From the NCBI RefSeq assembly GCF_910592395.1, contig NC_088312.1, forward strand, positions 16,065,292 to 16,129,291: DNA of 64,000 bases, written 5' to 3'. This DNA is from Lineus longissimus. Its lineage: Eukaryota; Nemertea; Pilidiophora; Heteronemertea; Lineidae. This document shows positions 47,433 through 59,535 of the stretch, one piece after another (position 1 is the first letter of the stretch; each line of letters begins with the position of its first letter). A program made the position numbers and the translations under genes. The notes beneath the pieces were generated by a model. It did not search any database. It was not told the DNA's origin and saw only the letters and a program-made list of their open reading frames with translations.

Positions 47433-48020
47433 CCTAACAGCAAATTGCAGACCATATCCCTGGTGAAAGTATTTTGTCATGTTGAGAAATTAGGTTTGCA
47501 CCAGGATATAACCAGATAAATCAGAGGCAAATAACCCTGAATAACCAGCTGAATTAGGTTGTGACAGTAGGTGCATCATAAATACTAGAATTAGCGATGG
47601 TTCTGGGACTGCAACAACTCAGCATATGGATGGTCAGAATCCAGCAGACAACAAGCAAATGTAATCTGAATCTCAACATCTTTCGTATCTTTTGATGAGT
47701 TTTCTGGTCGAGTGAGGGAAACCAGTTGGCCATCTGATATGGCTGGTGGGGATGAAAGCTCCCAATGTTGGGACGACCAATAATACATTGCGTCTCCACA
47801 GTATTTATATTATAATACCTCCCTCCAAGCACACATGGTTCTGCTGCCAATTTTTTCTTCAAATGATCTAGGTGTCAATCATGCACTTGTGGGTACTGGC
47901 ACCACGTAGGTAACTTCTGATCTGATCTTAAGTGGCAGGTTTTTGGTGCTTTGTCCTGGTGCTCATTTTTAAGATGACAAAACACTATCACCAGGGATAT
48001 GGTCTGCAATTGCTGTTAGG
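47433..48020. mobile_element. Fold-back element with ~34 bp near-perfect terminal inverted repeats
   Basis: The left end CCTAACAGCAAATTGCAGAC followed by CATATCCCTGGTGA is the reverse complement of the right end (47988-48020) except for one A. Imperfect complementarity continues inward for several tens of bases (for example TATTTTGTCAT against a matching segment). No frame of recognised family lies inside, and flanking duplications were not found. Confidence 0.5.
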
Positions 48021-48059
48021 AAAGTCACAACCTGGGGACAAAAAATAAATGTGATTTAG

Positions 48060-49090
48060 ACTTCGCATTCCTTTGAAGTGTAGGTTGCAACATCCCAGGC
48101 CATTGATGCATGCATGGTCACAACATAGGGGCAACCGGGAATCATGGCAAGGATTTTTACAACCATTCTTTTGAGGTGTAGATTGTGATGTGAGGGAAAT
48201 GTCTTGATCTCTACATAAAATTCCTTCGACATGGTGCAACAAACCAGTCCAGTAGATATATACATGGTCATAGCATACGGCATCGAGACAACCAGTATGC
48301 AAGGTTACGGCCAGGCCCAAGGGGTATGACCGATCAGCACTAAGAGTAAAAACGTAAAATGCAATAATATCTTTTTAAACTAACTGCCACAGTAGGTTTA
48401 TTTATTCAGTCTTTTTGAAGTAAAAGTATTACAGTGAAAAGAACGAAATACGGCTGGAATATTATACTGGTTTGTCTTCGGACGGCAAATTCAGCACTGC
48501 ACCGATGTCAAGGTTAAGACGGTTATACGACTTTGCCTCATCAGCTCCTCATGGTCAAGGCTCCTATATCCGTGACTGATGCGGTCGCAGAACAGAACAG
48601 ATGCTGATCATCCCCGTCACTGCGTCAGGCTGTAAAACAGAGCGAGGAAATATTTTAACTTCACCAGAAGTTTTATCATTCATTATTCAGACCAACAGAC
48701 ACTGACTACCTGCTAATAGTCTATGAATTTCATTGTCATAATTCAGAACAAACACTTATCACCTTTGCTGACAATATTTTCAGAAGGTGTGTAATTTCGT
48801 GTGTCCATTTACACTGCACGTGTATACATGCTTTACTGTACATTTCTACAGGAGTGAGCAGGATGTACAGAAAAACGATCTCCAAAACTGTTGCTTTCAG
48901 CACTCGCGACACGTTAAGCGAGGTTTTAGCAATTATTTTCAGTGAAGGTATATCTCATGTGTAGAGTCTGGGTGATTTTGAGACATTCTTAGGTGTTTAA
49001 GGCGCACAGTTTGATGAAACTTGCCCGAATTCGTAATTTTTTTGATAAATGTATATCCGCCATTGCGGGGATCTGGAAACTTTTGGATGA
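48060..49090 (-). repeat. Duplicated block X1, part b
   Basis: This aligns in order with 53950-55830: tandem GTAGGTTGTGA/ATGCATGGTCACAAC units, then AACTGCCACAG, then a segment with TGTACATTTCTAC and TTTCAGCACTC. The minus strand has an AATAAA near 48398 and a TTTTACAG acceptor near 48634 matching X2, but the reading frame of X2 is not preserved. Confidence 0.5.
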
Positions 49091-50089
49091 CAAGTTTGCC
49101 TCAAAAGATGGACGTGCTCCCTATAATCACCCAAACTAACAGCGAATATTTATTCTTAAGATCTTTTTCTTGACCTCTGATGAGTTAATTTTGTCTGATG
49201 CAGTGTTTCAACACAAATTTGAGGGCGATTACAATCACGAAAAAATCACACTCACCCAGTCTAGAATGCGTAGACGAAATGTCTGTTGGCTCTTCCATGT
49301 AGCGAATATCCTCCCACCTGTTCAGGTCGGGACAGATCAACGTTGAGCAACTTGCCTAATCGGTAAAAACGCGGGAGGCAGTGCTATTACCGGAACGGTT
49401 CAGAACCGGCGATTTTCATCAAAAATCACCCGAAAACTAAAAAAGCAACGGCTGCAAAAATAAAGTACACGTTGTTCGTTAGCAGGTTATGAAACGTAAC
49501 CTAACCAAATTTCAGGTCGTTCCGTGCGGCAGTTTCGGAGATACGTGTCGAAAACCACATCCCTCGGGTCCTGGTGATCGGCTCAGTAAAAACAATAGAC
49601 CATATCCACGGAGTTGTGGATATGGTCTAATTACTGAATACCTCCTCTTGGCCTGTATCCTTCAGAATGTAAACTTTGCAGGAGCAAAGACAGCTTTAAA
49701 AGAACATGAGTATATTATGAATGGAGTAATATTTTTTTTATCACTGGTGCTGAATACGAACTCGACCACAGTGTGAACTGCTTTTGATTTTCAATTAACA
49801 TTACTGACCTTCGGGCCACACTCTTTTAAGTTTTACTCTTTCCATCCGCCCAGAAAAACATATTGTGAAGCATCAAAGTGACTTTCATTCAAATGGACTT
49901 TGATTAGAATACTGTGTGAAGATTTGTCACATTGTGTATATTGAACATGCCAAAATTATGTTGTCCTTACTGCATTTCATCTTATCTTACTTTCATGTTG
50001 CAATTTTATCTGTACCAGTACCTTTATTTGCTTATATTATCTTCAGTGTAATTCGCAGGAGCGAATTTGATTTTAAAACAACAGGAGTC
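49091..50089. other. Non-coding stretch with a strong hairpin
   Basis: The arm TAGACCATATCCAC (49596-49609), a 6-base loop and the complementary arm (49616-49629) form a perfect 14 bp stem. TCAGTAA/TTACTGA flank it as a further 7 bp pairing. Otherwise no gene was recognised; there is a weak minus-strand start-donor pair near 49299. Confidence 0.5.
49257..49299 (-). CDS. Possible first coding exon of an unknown minus-strand gene
   Basis: An ATG followed by 14 codons (MEEPTDISSTHSRL) runs into a good GTGAGTG donor. I could not join it in frame to a convincing next exon; the nearest acceptor (about 48634) leads quickly to stops. It may be a chance start-donor pair or a decayed gene in duplicated block X1. 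Confidence 0.15.
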
Positions 50090-50215
50090 TTTTATGGTGC
50101 AAATCTCTGATGATTTGTCAAACTATCTATTTTGTATCCATGTCTCAATCATTCTCATTCTACCATACTACATTTAGAGAAAGGCATGATTTAGCACAGC
50201 CTACTTAGGACTTAT

Positions 50216-53200
50216 AACAAGAGGCCCAAGGGCCTGGCGCTCAGCTGGATGACCTAATAACATAGGACTGAGGGTATAAAGTAGTAAATATCGGCTTTAT
50301 ACTACTGTTTGAAGGTCAAGAGAACACGTTATACCACTAAAATTTCCAATGCAGAGCTGCCAGGTGGATGAAATATGATTGAACTAATCAGCCATGGTAT
50401 GTAAATATTACAGGAGGCAACGGAAGATATCCCTAGTTCAGCATGTTGTATCAGTAGCTTTACAGAAAAAAAGTGTCAGAGAGGATGAGACTTCTCCATG
50501 GACAACTGTGGTACAAGGACTGTGGTATGTCCAGGCTGGGTTGTACAGCACAAGGATACAAAATGCTGTCTGTAATTGAGAGGTATCATGATTTAACAGA
50601 GGTCAAAATAAATAGAAATTACCAGTTTGGGACTAGCACCACTTTCTTTTTTTTTTAATAAGGTAGAGATTACAGGAGTCAACAAAATTAATTTTATTGA
50701 GAGAAATTGACCTGTCCTGCAGGTGATTGGAATTTACAATACAAAGGGTCGTTTTTCATGACATTGTGCTCTACTGCGTATTCCTAGTCATAGTGAGTCG
50801 ATCTGGAACCAATCTATCCTTGGCGCAGACAGGTTCAAATTGGCTATATCTTGAATAGATCGAATTGCGATGAAAATCTAATGCAATAAAGGAGCAATAT
50901 CGAAGAGACAAATTAATCAAACCAATTGTCCACAGACTCGGACCCTGAAATGGCATGATGTATGCGTGCATATAAAAGTATATCAATTGGTCCCATAGAG
51001 ATGATGAGGCAATGTCAATATGCCTTGTTCCTTAGTCAGCAATATGCCCCTTTTTATACGGAGAAGAAGGAGAACCCAGATAGGCCTTCACATGTCGGCT
51101 TCCAAATGGCTCGAACCAACTATCACTACTAGAACTTTAAAATGCGTGCTCCTCCTAGTCCAACATGAAGCAATGTCTCAGCCAAAAAGGCAAAGTTAGC
51201 AGCTCCTTGGTAAGGCCATGTCAGGTTCCGCGCGCCTCTTCAGATACATCAAGTATTGAAAGCTGTGGTGAGCTGAGCACATAAAAGACTATGGTCACCT
51301 TAATTTGAAAATCCCTTCATAATCAAGGGCTACCTCTGACTAAAACAGCACAATAGACCACCAATTTGATCCAGCTCCTAACTGCGGGAAAACCCAAGTC
51401 CAGCAACCAAAAGTACCAAAAATACATTTTTGTTTACATTTGAACTGCACACATGCGTTTGTTTACAATTTCATTTCCCGCGAAATCTCGAAAATCAGGT
51501 GACCTGCAATCGTGGATTGAAAATAACATTAACCTCGGTTCAGCAGGTCAGCAGGTATACCGGCTGTTCCACTCATCCCCCTACAGCCAGCCGTTCAAAA
51601 GGTAATGTTATTCACCCCACATGGAGTGAAAGTAATTGATTAAGCCCCTGCATAACTTAACAGCAATGGCTTGGCTTCTGAGAGTGGTAAGGAGAATTGA
51701 CAGTTTTTTATGGGAGTAACATTATTGTGTTGCTTAAAACGTCTACTTTTTACTCATGTAAGAATCGTAGTACTAATAGTAACTTCAACTTATTTTCCAG
51801 TTATGATAACACAACACGCATCTTCATGATCATGATCTTTCTCAAACTAACTGAATGACCTAATCGCCTTGGACGCACAACCTAACCACATATCAATCCG
51901 CCCCGACGATCGACACATCCATTCGATTCGATAACCCTCGATAAAGTTTGATAAATAAACTAGAACTGAGATTTCACAGGAGCACCTGTGAATTCATGAC
52001 TCCAGGGTTGTTTTGAGGGCGATATTGTAGGAGTTGGTCTTGAGTATTGGGACGTGAAGGTCCGTGTGAGGCACCTGGGCTGGGGAGAGAAGACTAGTTG
52101 AACGATGTGATCATGGAGGTATAAATAATTATTTATACCTCCATGATGGGATCTGACACGGACACTACTATTGATCTCATTATATGAATACCATTTAATT
52201 ACAAAAAAGTGAAAACAGGTCATATCATATTCCTTGGCATAAATTAAAATAGGAGTGCGGGAACAAGGTTTTTTAGCAGGAGGAAAGCGAGAACATTTTG
52301 CGCCGTCGTATTCCGATTTGGCTGGTTAGTGGTGAAATCTGCTTTTAATTTTGCAAATTAACATATTCGTTTCTAGTTCTAACGTTGTCTGTAAAGATGC
52401 TGGCAAGAGACATTACCAGGAAAACGTGACGTCATTTTGGCCATTCTTCTTACCGCACGCCCTCTCTCTCCGTAAAAGTTCCAGACATGGTGTGAAGTGG
52501 GAGGGCGCACAATGGGAACCACACTGCCGCGATGTTAATAGTTTCTATTTATAGAATTCAGCGGCAGAGATTTTAGGCACGGAAAAAGTGGATTAACTCG
52601 GCTAATCTCAATGGATTTTACCCAGGAATGTTTTCAAGGCGAGAGAAACATCTGATTTAAGTACTGCGCTTATTAGATTTCATGTTCAGGCCGAAGATTG
52701 GCCTAAAACGTGGACGAAGAGTGCATTATCGAGTGTTGGAGAGGTCACGTGATTGGACGAGAAACCTGAACAAAGTTTTCGTGCTTTTAGCTGTCAACAT
52801 CAATGGCTACAATATACTCCTGCAGAATAGGAGAACTAATAGAACTAATTTCCGAAGTTTCCAATAGTTTGAACACAAATCAGAACATCACCCATCAGCT
52901 GGACTCAGATCTGCATAAATTACGATAAATAATGAGGTCGTCGCTTCAATTTCGCAAAGAAAGTTGACTCCATTCGAAGGTTGTTTTGACCAAATTCTGT
53001 TGAACTCATCGTTATGAGGGCATTTGAACACATTCTCGTTGATCTTTTCTATAAACGTGTGAAGTTTCGTACCAAAATACGTTTCCGTAAAGGCTTAAAA
53101 AAGAAAATTCGTCACTTACAAAATCATCGCTCCGGTAGAAATAAAAATGTCGCCGCCATTTTTTTGACGATAGCGCTCCAGGTAACCTCGGCGGGAAATT

Positions 53201-53611
53201 TAAAGCGGGGTCATCCGGGGTCAAACAACAGTTTTGCTCACTACCGCCAACTGGTGATATAAATCGACACTAATCTATTTTATATCAAAACTTCTGTATC
53301 ATGAAGACCTTTTCAACTTTATTTTAAGCTTTTATCTGCTGGAATAGAGCGTCAAAAAATTGTTTTTTCATTTACGCATTTTGCCCCCTGGGGAGCTGAA
53401 TTTGAGTCGAATCGCCCAAATTTTTTCCGTAAGCAACATTTTCTGCGGTGTTTATAAGCAAGACTAGATTTGAAGTGCCTCGGTTGTATGATTACAAAAT
53501 GCCCAACTTTGTCTACAGATGGCATGATGGAAGGATGGCAGGATGGGTGGAAGGACGGACACCAATCGAATAGCTATTTGACTAGCTCCGCTGACTTTGT
53601 CAGCTGAGCTA
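50216..53611 (+). mobile_element. Family-2 repeat copy D, with internal insertion
   Basis: It starts AACAAGAGGCCCAAGGGCCT and ends with the AGCTCCGCTGAC/GTCAGCTGAGCT hairpin. The duplicate site at 45317-45332 lacks it: TTAT followed directly by AAAACAAAGG. Relative to copy C it carries an extra 811 bp at 51961-52771. It also includes a reverse-complement copy of the 9950-10690 segment (about 50990-51720). Confidence 0.75.
51961..52771. mobile_element. 811 bp insertion in copy D containing a 38 bp palindrome
   Basis: Copy C reads ATAAATAAACAAAGTTTTCG without interruption (about 40441-40460), whereas copy D has 811 extra bases between ATAAATAAAC and AAAGTTTTCG. The insert contains a perfect 38 bp palindrome at 52110-52147. 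Terminal repeats and a target duplication were not evident, so deletion from copy C remains possible. Confidence 0.45.
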
Positions 53612-53936
53612 AAAACAAAGGATTAAAATAGTATTAATTAGCAGGTTTATGATTATGGATTAACCACTCCAAAACATATTACTGTTTGCCATTGTTTGTA
53701 TTTCTGTCTCTAAGTAACTTATGTTGTTAGTAACAGGTTTTCTTGGTGAATCTAATATTATTGTGTAGCATTCAGGTTTTGGACTCCAGACTGGGAACAC
53801 ATATAATTGGTTTTCCCAGATTGTGATTGTGAGTGTACTTGGATATATAATGTTATAAATTACAAGAAGTGTACAGAACTCTGCATTCAACTTATTTCTA
53901 CTGCTAGTCCCTCCCATTCTCTTCCCCCATAATAAT
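53612..53936. repeat. Duplicated block X2, right of copy D
   Basis: It is nearly identical to 45324-45650 (ACAAAGGATTAAAATAGTAT onwards). Confidence 0.75.
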
Positions 53937-54394
53937 TGTATAAATTTCTTAGTAGTGCAGGTTGTGAAAATGCATGGTCACAACCTTGGGGGAAGCAGAA
54001 AAGGCAGTCTGGACCTTTTTAAAAATTAAATCAAATTGTTTGAAGTGCAGGTTGAGACAAACAAGCCTAGTAGATGCATGGTCACAGCAAAAAAAGTCTG
54101 GACTTTTACAACAATTACTTTGAAGCGTAGGTTTGTTGTGACAAACTAGTCCAGGGAATGGTCCAGCCTAAGCTGGGACAACCAGTACCGAACAGTTTCA
54201 AAGTGCAAGTCGAGCACCAAGTCCAAGGGGCGCGATTTTTTAGCCTGCATTGATAGCGAGTAAAAACTTAACAGATACACTGATATTTTAGTCAACCAAC
54301 TGCCACAGATATACTGTTTTCTTTATTTAATCTATTTTGAGTTAAGTTTTACAGGGAAGAAGAATGAAATACTAGAATCGACTGGTTATTCTGA

Positions 54395-54530
54395 TTACTG
54401 CGCAGGTGAGCACTGATATTGGAGGGGTTCGTTTAGTTCTGCGAGTATGACTGAATGTAGCACAGCTCCTCTCTCTTGGTCATCTGTGATGAGGTCATCG
54501 AAAACGTTGAAATGCAGCTGTCGATCATCC
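54395..54530 (-). CDS. Possible terminal coding exon, unknown protein (44 codons)
   Basis: On the minus strand a TGTTTTACAG acceptor is followed by an open frame encoding DDRQLHFNVFDDLITDDQER then GAVLHSVILAELNEPLQYQC and SPAQ, a TAA stop, and an AATAAA signal about 70 bases further (54322-54327). This fits a 3' terminal exon. The X1 equivalent has the acceptor and AATAAA but a broken frame. The sequence is acidic and hydrophobic-patterned, of no family I recognise, and no upstream exon was found. Confidence 0.25.
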
Positions 54531-54539
54531 CTGTAAAAC

Positions 54540-56021
54540 ATGATGAAAAAACATCTTATTTTGCCTGCCAAGTTTTATAAAATAAGACCAACAACAGATG
54601 ATTAGGCACTAATGACTATAGATCAAGGTAAAGGTAGGAATTGCAAATGTCAGTAATGATCAAGGAAGTTCATTGATATTATTGATAAAATAACAATATG
54701 ATAATAGTAACAAGGCATCTTTTATGGTGGCTTTTCGTCTCAAATTAAGTTTAATAATTTATTTCAATTTTTATGAAGAATTCCCATTTCTCACTTTAGT
54801 TGTCCTACAAACTCTGAATTAGGGAACTCCCTTAGGATTAAACACGCCCAGAGCTGTTGCTCTTGTTAACCATTGTTTTTATGTAAGTTTGCTTAGCATT
54901 TAGGCGACAACCCATTCATGGTTAAGAGACATCCTTTATTCTGGGATTATCGCTATGTGGACAAATCACCTTGTAATCTGTGCCACCTTTGTCTTATAAT
55001 TAAATGGTAAGCCATCTGTCCTAGCTTGTTGTTGTAATTATGTCATTAAGTTTTCTGTGTTGTTAGAAACCAATTTTCTTGGTGAATCTATATTTTATGT
55101 GTGGGCATTCAGGTCCTGGACTCCAGTCTGAGAAGAACACTACCGGTTTTTGACTTCCAAACTGTGAAACTGTGTGACCTATGATTGTGTAGATGTGTAT
55201 ATGGTGAAGGAACAATATAGTTTAGTAAGTTATTCATGTCTTCAAGTTTTATTTGAACTCTGACCAGCTAGTACCCCCACCCGAACTAGCAACATAATAC
55301 ATCAGTGGATGCATGGGTCCCCGCCAATTGTCAGCACACACCACTCGTAATGAACAAAAAAAGAACCTAATTTCGCCAGGCCCCGAAATCAGTTTCTGAG
55401 TTCTAATCAATGTTGTATTCACAGCGGGGAACAATAATGGCTTTATTAATTTTAACTAAAACGTTTGTCGTTATTACAAAGGATTTGCCTAAAATTACAG
55501 GAAATATAGATTCAAAATATCTTTGATGATAATTTAGCAGCGTTGTTTACATTCATGTGTACATTTACTACACTTTCTTTACTCTGCGTGTATCTATACA
55601 TGTGTTAACTGTACATTTCTACTGCGATGACCTGAGACACAGCAAAACAATCTAAAAAATAGTTGATTTCAGCACTCATGACATGTTTAATGAAGTTAAA
55701 GCAATTATTCTCAGGGGAGGATAACCCCATGAGCAGAGTCTTGGTGATGTTGAGCGATTAGTATGTGTTTAGAACATAAATTGTGACGAAAGGTTCCGGC
55801 CTGAATACGCTAATCTGCTGACGGCAATCCGCCATTTTGCCGGACTTGAAACTGTGATCATCAAATGAAATAGTTCCTGAAAACTCTGCTAAAAATCATC
55901 ATTTAATTGTTCTTCAGCTATAATTGAACCCCAAAAAAATTCGTTGGGAAGTTATATTACAACTGTGCTTTGCACTGACCAATATTCCAAGCCGAGGGAC
56001 ACCATGACAGGTTCGTCTTTT
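54540..56021. other. Duplicated block X2, remaining part; no supported gene
   Basis: Parts (55540-55830) align with 48790-49080 in X1. Short frames have no recognised family. The MULE begins at its right edge. Confidence 0.4.
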
Positions 56022-56025
56022 CACC

Positions 56026-56033
56026 TTCCAATC
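56026..56033. repeat. MULE target-site duplication, left
   Basis: TTCCAATC directly precedes the terminal repeat. The match with the right side extends to CACCTTCCAATC, so the duplication is 8 to 12 bp, compatible with the 8-10 bp usual for Mutator-like elements. Confidence 0.75.
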
Positions 56034-56040
56034 GGTTCAT

Positions 56041-56270
56041 CCCCATTTCGCCTACACCCGTTTCGCCTACACCCATTTCGCCTACAAAATTTACCCATTT
56101 CGCCTACTCACCATTTCGCCTACTCACCATTTCGCCTACACCCATTTCGCCTATTCACCATTTCGCATATTACCCATTTCGCCTACTCACCATTTCGCCT
56201 ACTCACCATTTCGCCAACACCCATTTCGCCTATTCACCATTTCGCCTATTACCCATTTCGCCTACATCAT
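56041..56270 (+). repeat. MULE left terminal array
   Basis: About 14 units of (A/T)CCCATTTCGCCTAC or TCACCATTTCGCCTAC vary in the linker (ACA, TCA, TTA, AAATTTA) but rarely in the TTTCGCC core. One unit reads TTTCGCATA and one TTTCGCCAAC. Confidence 0.9.
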
Positions 56271-57036
56271 TTCAAATGTTTTATGATAGTGACTTCAAAT
56301 TCAAAAGATGTTTCAGCCTTCTAGTCTAATTTGAAATGTCTATTGGTGCCAGAATTTTGTAATGCTTTTAGAAAGATGCAGTTTATCCAACTAAATACCA
56401 ACTAAATACTATCAGACGAACTGAGTAGGGCCATGAGTAGGGTCATGAGCTTGATAATCTGACATCGATGAAAATGGCTTTCATATTCTGGATGCATTTT
56501 GTGTATTGTAAGAACACTTGCCAGCATTGAGTTACGGTAAGTGTTAGTTTGAGCAAAACATCACAAAGAAACACACTCAGTGTATAATAATCAATTATGC
56601 ATGTTTATTGGTTTGATTAATTGGTTTACTACTAATTGGTTTAATGTTAATTATTAAATTACAAAGTGATTACAAAGTGATTTAGCTGAATATACAGGTA
56701 TCTCTTCCTCACAGCTTTCATAAATAGTTCAAGTATTAAACATTGCATATAATAGGATTCACTTGCATGTGTTTTTAAGGAATTCATTAAGTTTGATGTA
56801 TTGTCTCAGCCTGAAGTGAACTCAGTTGTGGGTGAACACAGTAACGTGGCTTCAGGAACAATCTTGTCATTGAATGGACTCGATGGCTTCTTGCAACTGA
56901 TTCTTGCAGAATATTTGAGCATTTTGAGAGTGGATTTGTCTGTATTCATGGCTTCTTCATGGAGTGTATAAATTAGCTCAGGGCCAGGGCTGCTCATTTC
57001 CAGCAAAACCTTTGCAGTGTACACGGTATAGAGACA

Positions 57037-58589
57037 ATGGAAGACCAGGAAATTACTTTTGTTCCAACAAATAGGGGTGGACAACATCTTGTACACCAAA
57101 ATTTCAAATTCCGATTGAACAGACGCTCACCTGAAGGAAAGCGATATTGGAAATGTACATTGGAAAATTGTCCAGCAAAAGCAGCTACAGATGAAAATGA
57201 TAGGTAAGGCAATTTCAGAGGTGTTCGGATTTAAATATCTGATTTGCTGTCTCTCACTTTTACATCAATAATACAATTAAAAGAAATGTTTCACATTTAC
57301 ATTAATAATTTGTTAAAAATTTTGCTCACCCAACCATCAATTTCTATAATTTCAGGTTAACCAAAGTCACTGCTCACAATCATGCTCCAATACCAGGAAA
57401 ACTAGCCGCTGAAAAAATTTGCCGTGGTATAAAACGAAGGGCAGCAGAGGGCGTCGACCCAGTCCCACGCATATACCAGGATGTAGTGTTCAATGCTGCA
57501 AATGATGGGGAACTCAATGATGCCACGTATGCCCATTTGCCGAACTTGAAGGGGATCCAGTCGTCCGCATACCGCTCCAGAAGGAAACGTCTGCCTTTGC
57601 TACCACAGTCACGAGAAGATATAGTACTCGAAGGGGAGTGGGCTGAAACTGCAGATGGCAGAGACTTTGTGCTTGCTAATGACGGAGCAGCCGATAAACT
57701 GTTGATCTTTGGATCTATAGAAGGACTTTCTAAAATCGCCCATGCCGGCACTTTGTACATGGATGGTACCTTTTACTCGTCTCTAAACTTGTTTGCCCAA
57801 TTGTACACTGTGCACGCTAAATCTTATGGACAAATGTTCCCGCTCGCATATGGATTGTTCCCAGACAGGAGGCAAGGCACTTATGAACGATTTCTTCGTT
57901 TAATCGGTGATGCAGCAGTTCAGAACAATCTCGACTTCGATCCGCAAACAGTCATGGTTGATTACGAGATGGGAGCTATTCGAGCAGTTGAATCTGTCCT
58001 TCCAAACACACAAGTAAAGGGTTGTCTATTTCATTACGGACAGGCAATCAACAGATGCGTTCAGCGGATCGGTTTGCAAGCAGAATACCATGATGCCCAG
58101 CCTGACGACAGACTGAAAAAATGGATTCGAAGGACTGCAACCCTCCCACTTGTTCCAATTGACCGAGTCAATGATGTATGGAATGAAACAATGAACAATG
58201 CCCCGAACATTCCACAAGCGAACGAATTCCGCGATTACGTCAATAGGAACTGGATGAACGCTGACGCAAGGTACAGCCGGAATATTTGGAACCAATATGA
58301 TCGCCTAGACGAGGCGAGAACAAACAACGCTGTTGAGGGGTGGCATCACAAACTGAACCAATATGTAGGCAAGGCCCACCCAAATCTTTTTGAACTTTTG
58401 CAATTTCTGAAGAAGGAGGAACTTTATCAGCGCTCCGAACTTCACAGGCTAGAAGCTGGTGGCCGTCCTAATCCAAGGAGACTGACATATATCCGTCTTG
58501 ATCAGAGGCTCCAGAGGCTTAAAATGCAGCTTGAAACCCGCCAACGAGACATCATGGGTTACGTCGATGCTGTTAGGCATATCATATGA
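57037..58589 (+). CDS. FLYWCH zinc finger - MULE transposase, two exons (57037-57203, 57356-58589)
   Basis: Exon 1 opens with the ATG at 57037 and ends at a GTAAGG donor (57204). Exon 2 follows a TATAATTTCAG acceptor and runs to the stop at 58589. The junction keeps frame (an Arg codon is split) and gives 466 residues. Residues about 8-65 form a FLYWCH-type WRKY-GCM1 zinc finger: W38, C40, C45 in exon 1, H63 and H65 in exon 2. The MULE catalytic domain has MDGTF (Asp 192), VMVDYE (Asp 258), GCLFHY (Cys 279, His 282) and NNAVEGWH (Glu 383), so the DDE triad and the CxxH motif are complete. It should bind the element's ends and excise and insert it in the nucleus. It lies alone between the arrayed inverted repeats. 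A domesticated host gene is less likely given those repeats. Confidence 0.88.
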
Positions 58590-59535
58590 ACAAGACATTG
58601 TGTCATGGACCTGTGTGTAGACTGAGCATTGGACCAAATAATAAACTTGAGATAGATCATACTAATAATTTGTTTTCTTTCTTGATCACGACCCTGTAAT
58701 GACCATTTGTAAAGCCAAGCTCCACAATGAAGATACCCTGTAGGGCAGCGCTTGGTTGTACCAAGATGTAAAAAAACAGACCAAGACTCTTGGGTTCTTC
58801 ACTTACAAATATTCATAATTGAAATGATGAAAAGCCCCCCCCCCTCGCCTTTATAACCCCTTGAAAATGGAAGTACTAGTATGTCGGCAATTGACCCGAA
58901 CACATCAATATCTACATGTTGAAGAGTGACCTTCCCTCCCCCCACCCCCAATTAAGTGAAGTGAAGAGAGACAAGACCACCATAGAATATTTATAGGTTG
59001 GAGGTTCCAGACCTATCAATTAGACGCGAGTGTGTTTTCAACTGTCAAGTGCTTATTTGGAGAGGTATTGGAAAGATATTTGGTATGGCAAGTCTACAGA
59101 TAAAAATAAATTTTTTGATGAAAAAATAAATTTTGATATTTGGTAATTTGACAATAAGGGGCGTGTTTTGATATTTGGCTGAAAACAGTGGAAATATCAT
59201 GGTCTCTCAAATTTGTCCAATTTGAAGAAAAAAATTCGTGGACAACCACCAGTTTTAATAAAATTTCACCATTTACTCGCCTGACTGTCTGGAATGTCAT
59301 ATCCAAATTTCAGATTCACAACCCGAAGCATTGCGAGGCGGTCGAACTGTGACAATTTAACTGCAAAAAGGCTTAAAAAATCAATGGTGGTCTTGTCTCA
59401 AGAGGCCGGGTTGGAATGATAAAGTATGGTAAAGTTTAACTGGGAAATATACCATAATATAAAGGAAAAAAACCAAGCTCAACAATTCGTAAAATTGTTC
59501 AAATGTCCAGCGCACACCACTCTTTTCCTTTTTAG
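58590..59535. other. MULE 3' internal region
   Basis: An AATAAA at 58640-58645 lies about 50 bases after the stop and may end the transposase transcript. A C-rich tract (58837-58845) and a CCCCCAC-rich stretch near 58930-58950 follow. No further frame of recognised family is present. Confidence 0.5.

Noticed and set aside
56041-56270. Possible CRISPR array
   Set aside because: The units are 13-16 bp with 2-7 base linkers, inverted at both ends of a transposon in a eukaryotic genome.
55944-56324. Open frames rich in FRLHP or ISPTP (also 59381-59795)
   Set aside because: They are translations of the MULE terminal arrays in either direction.
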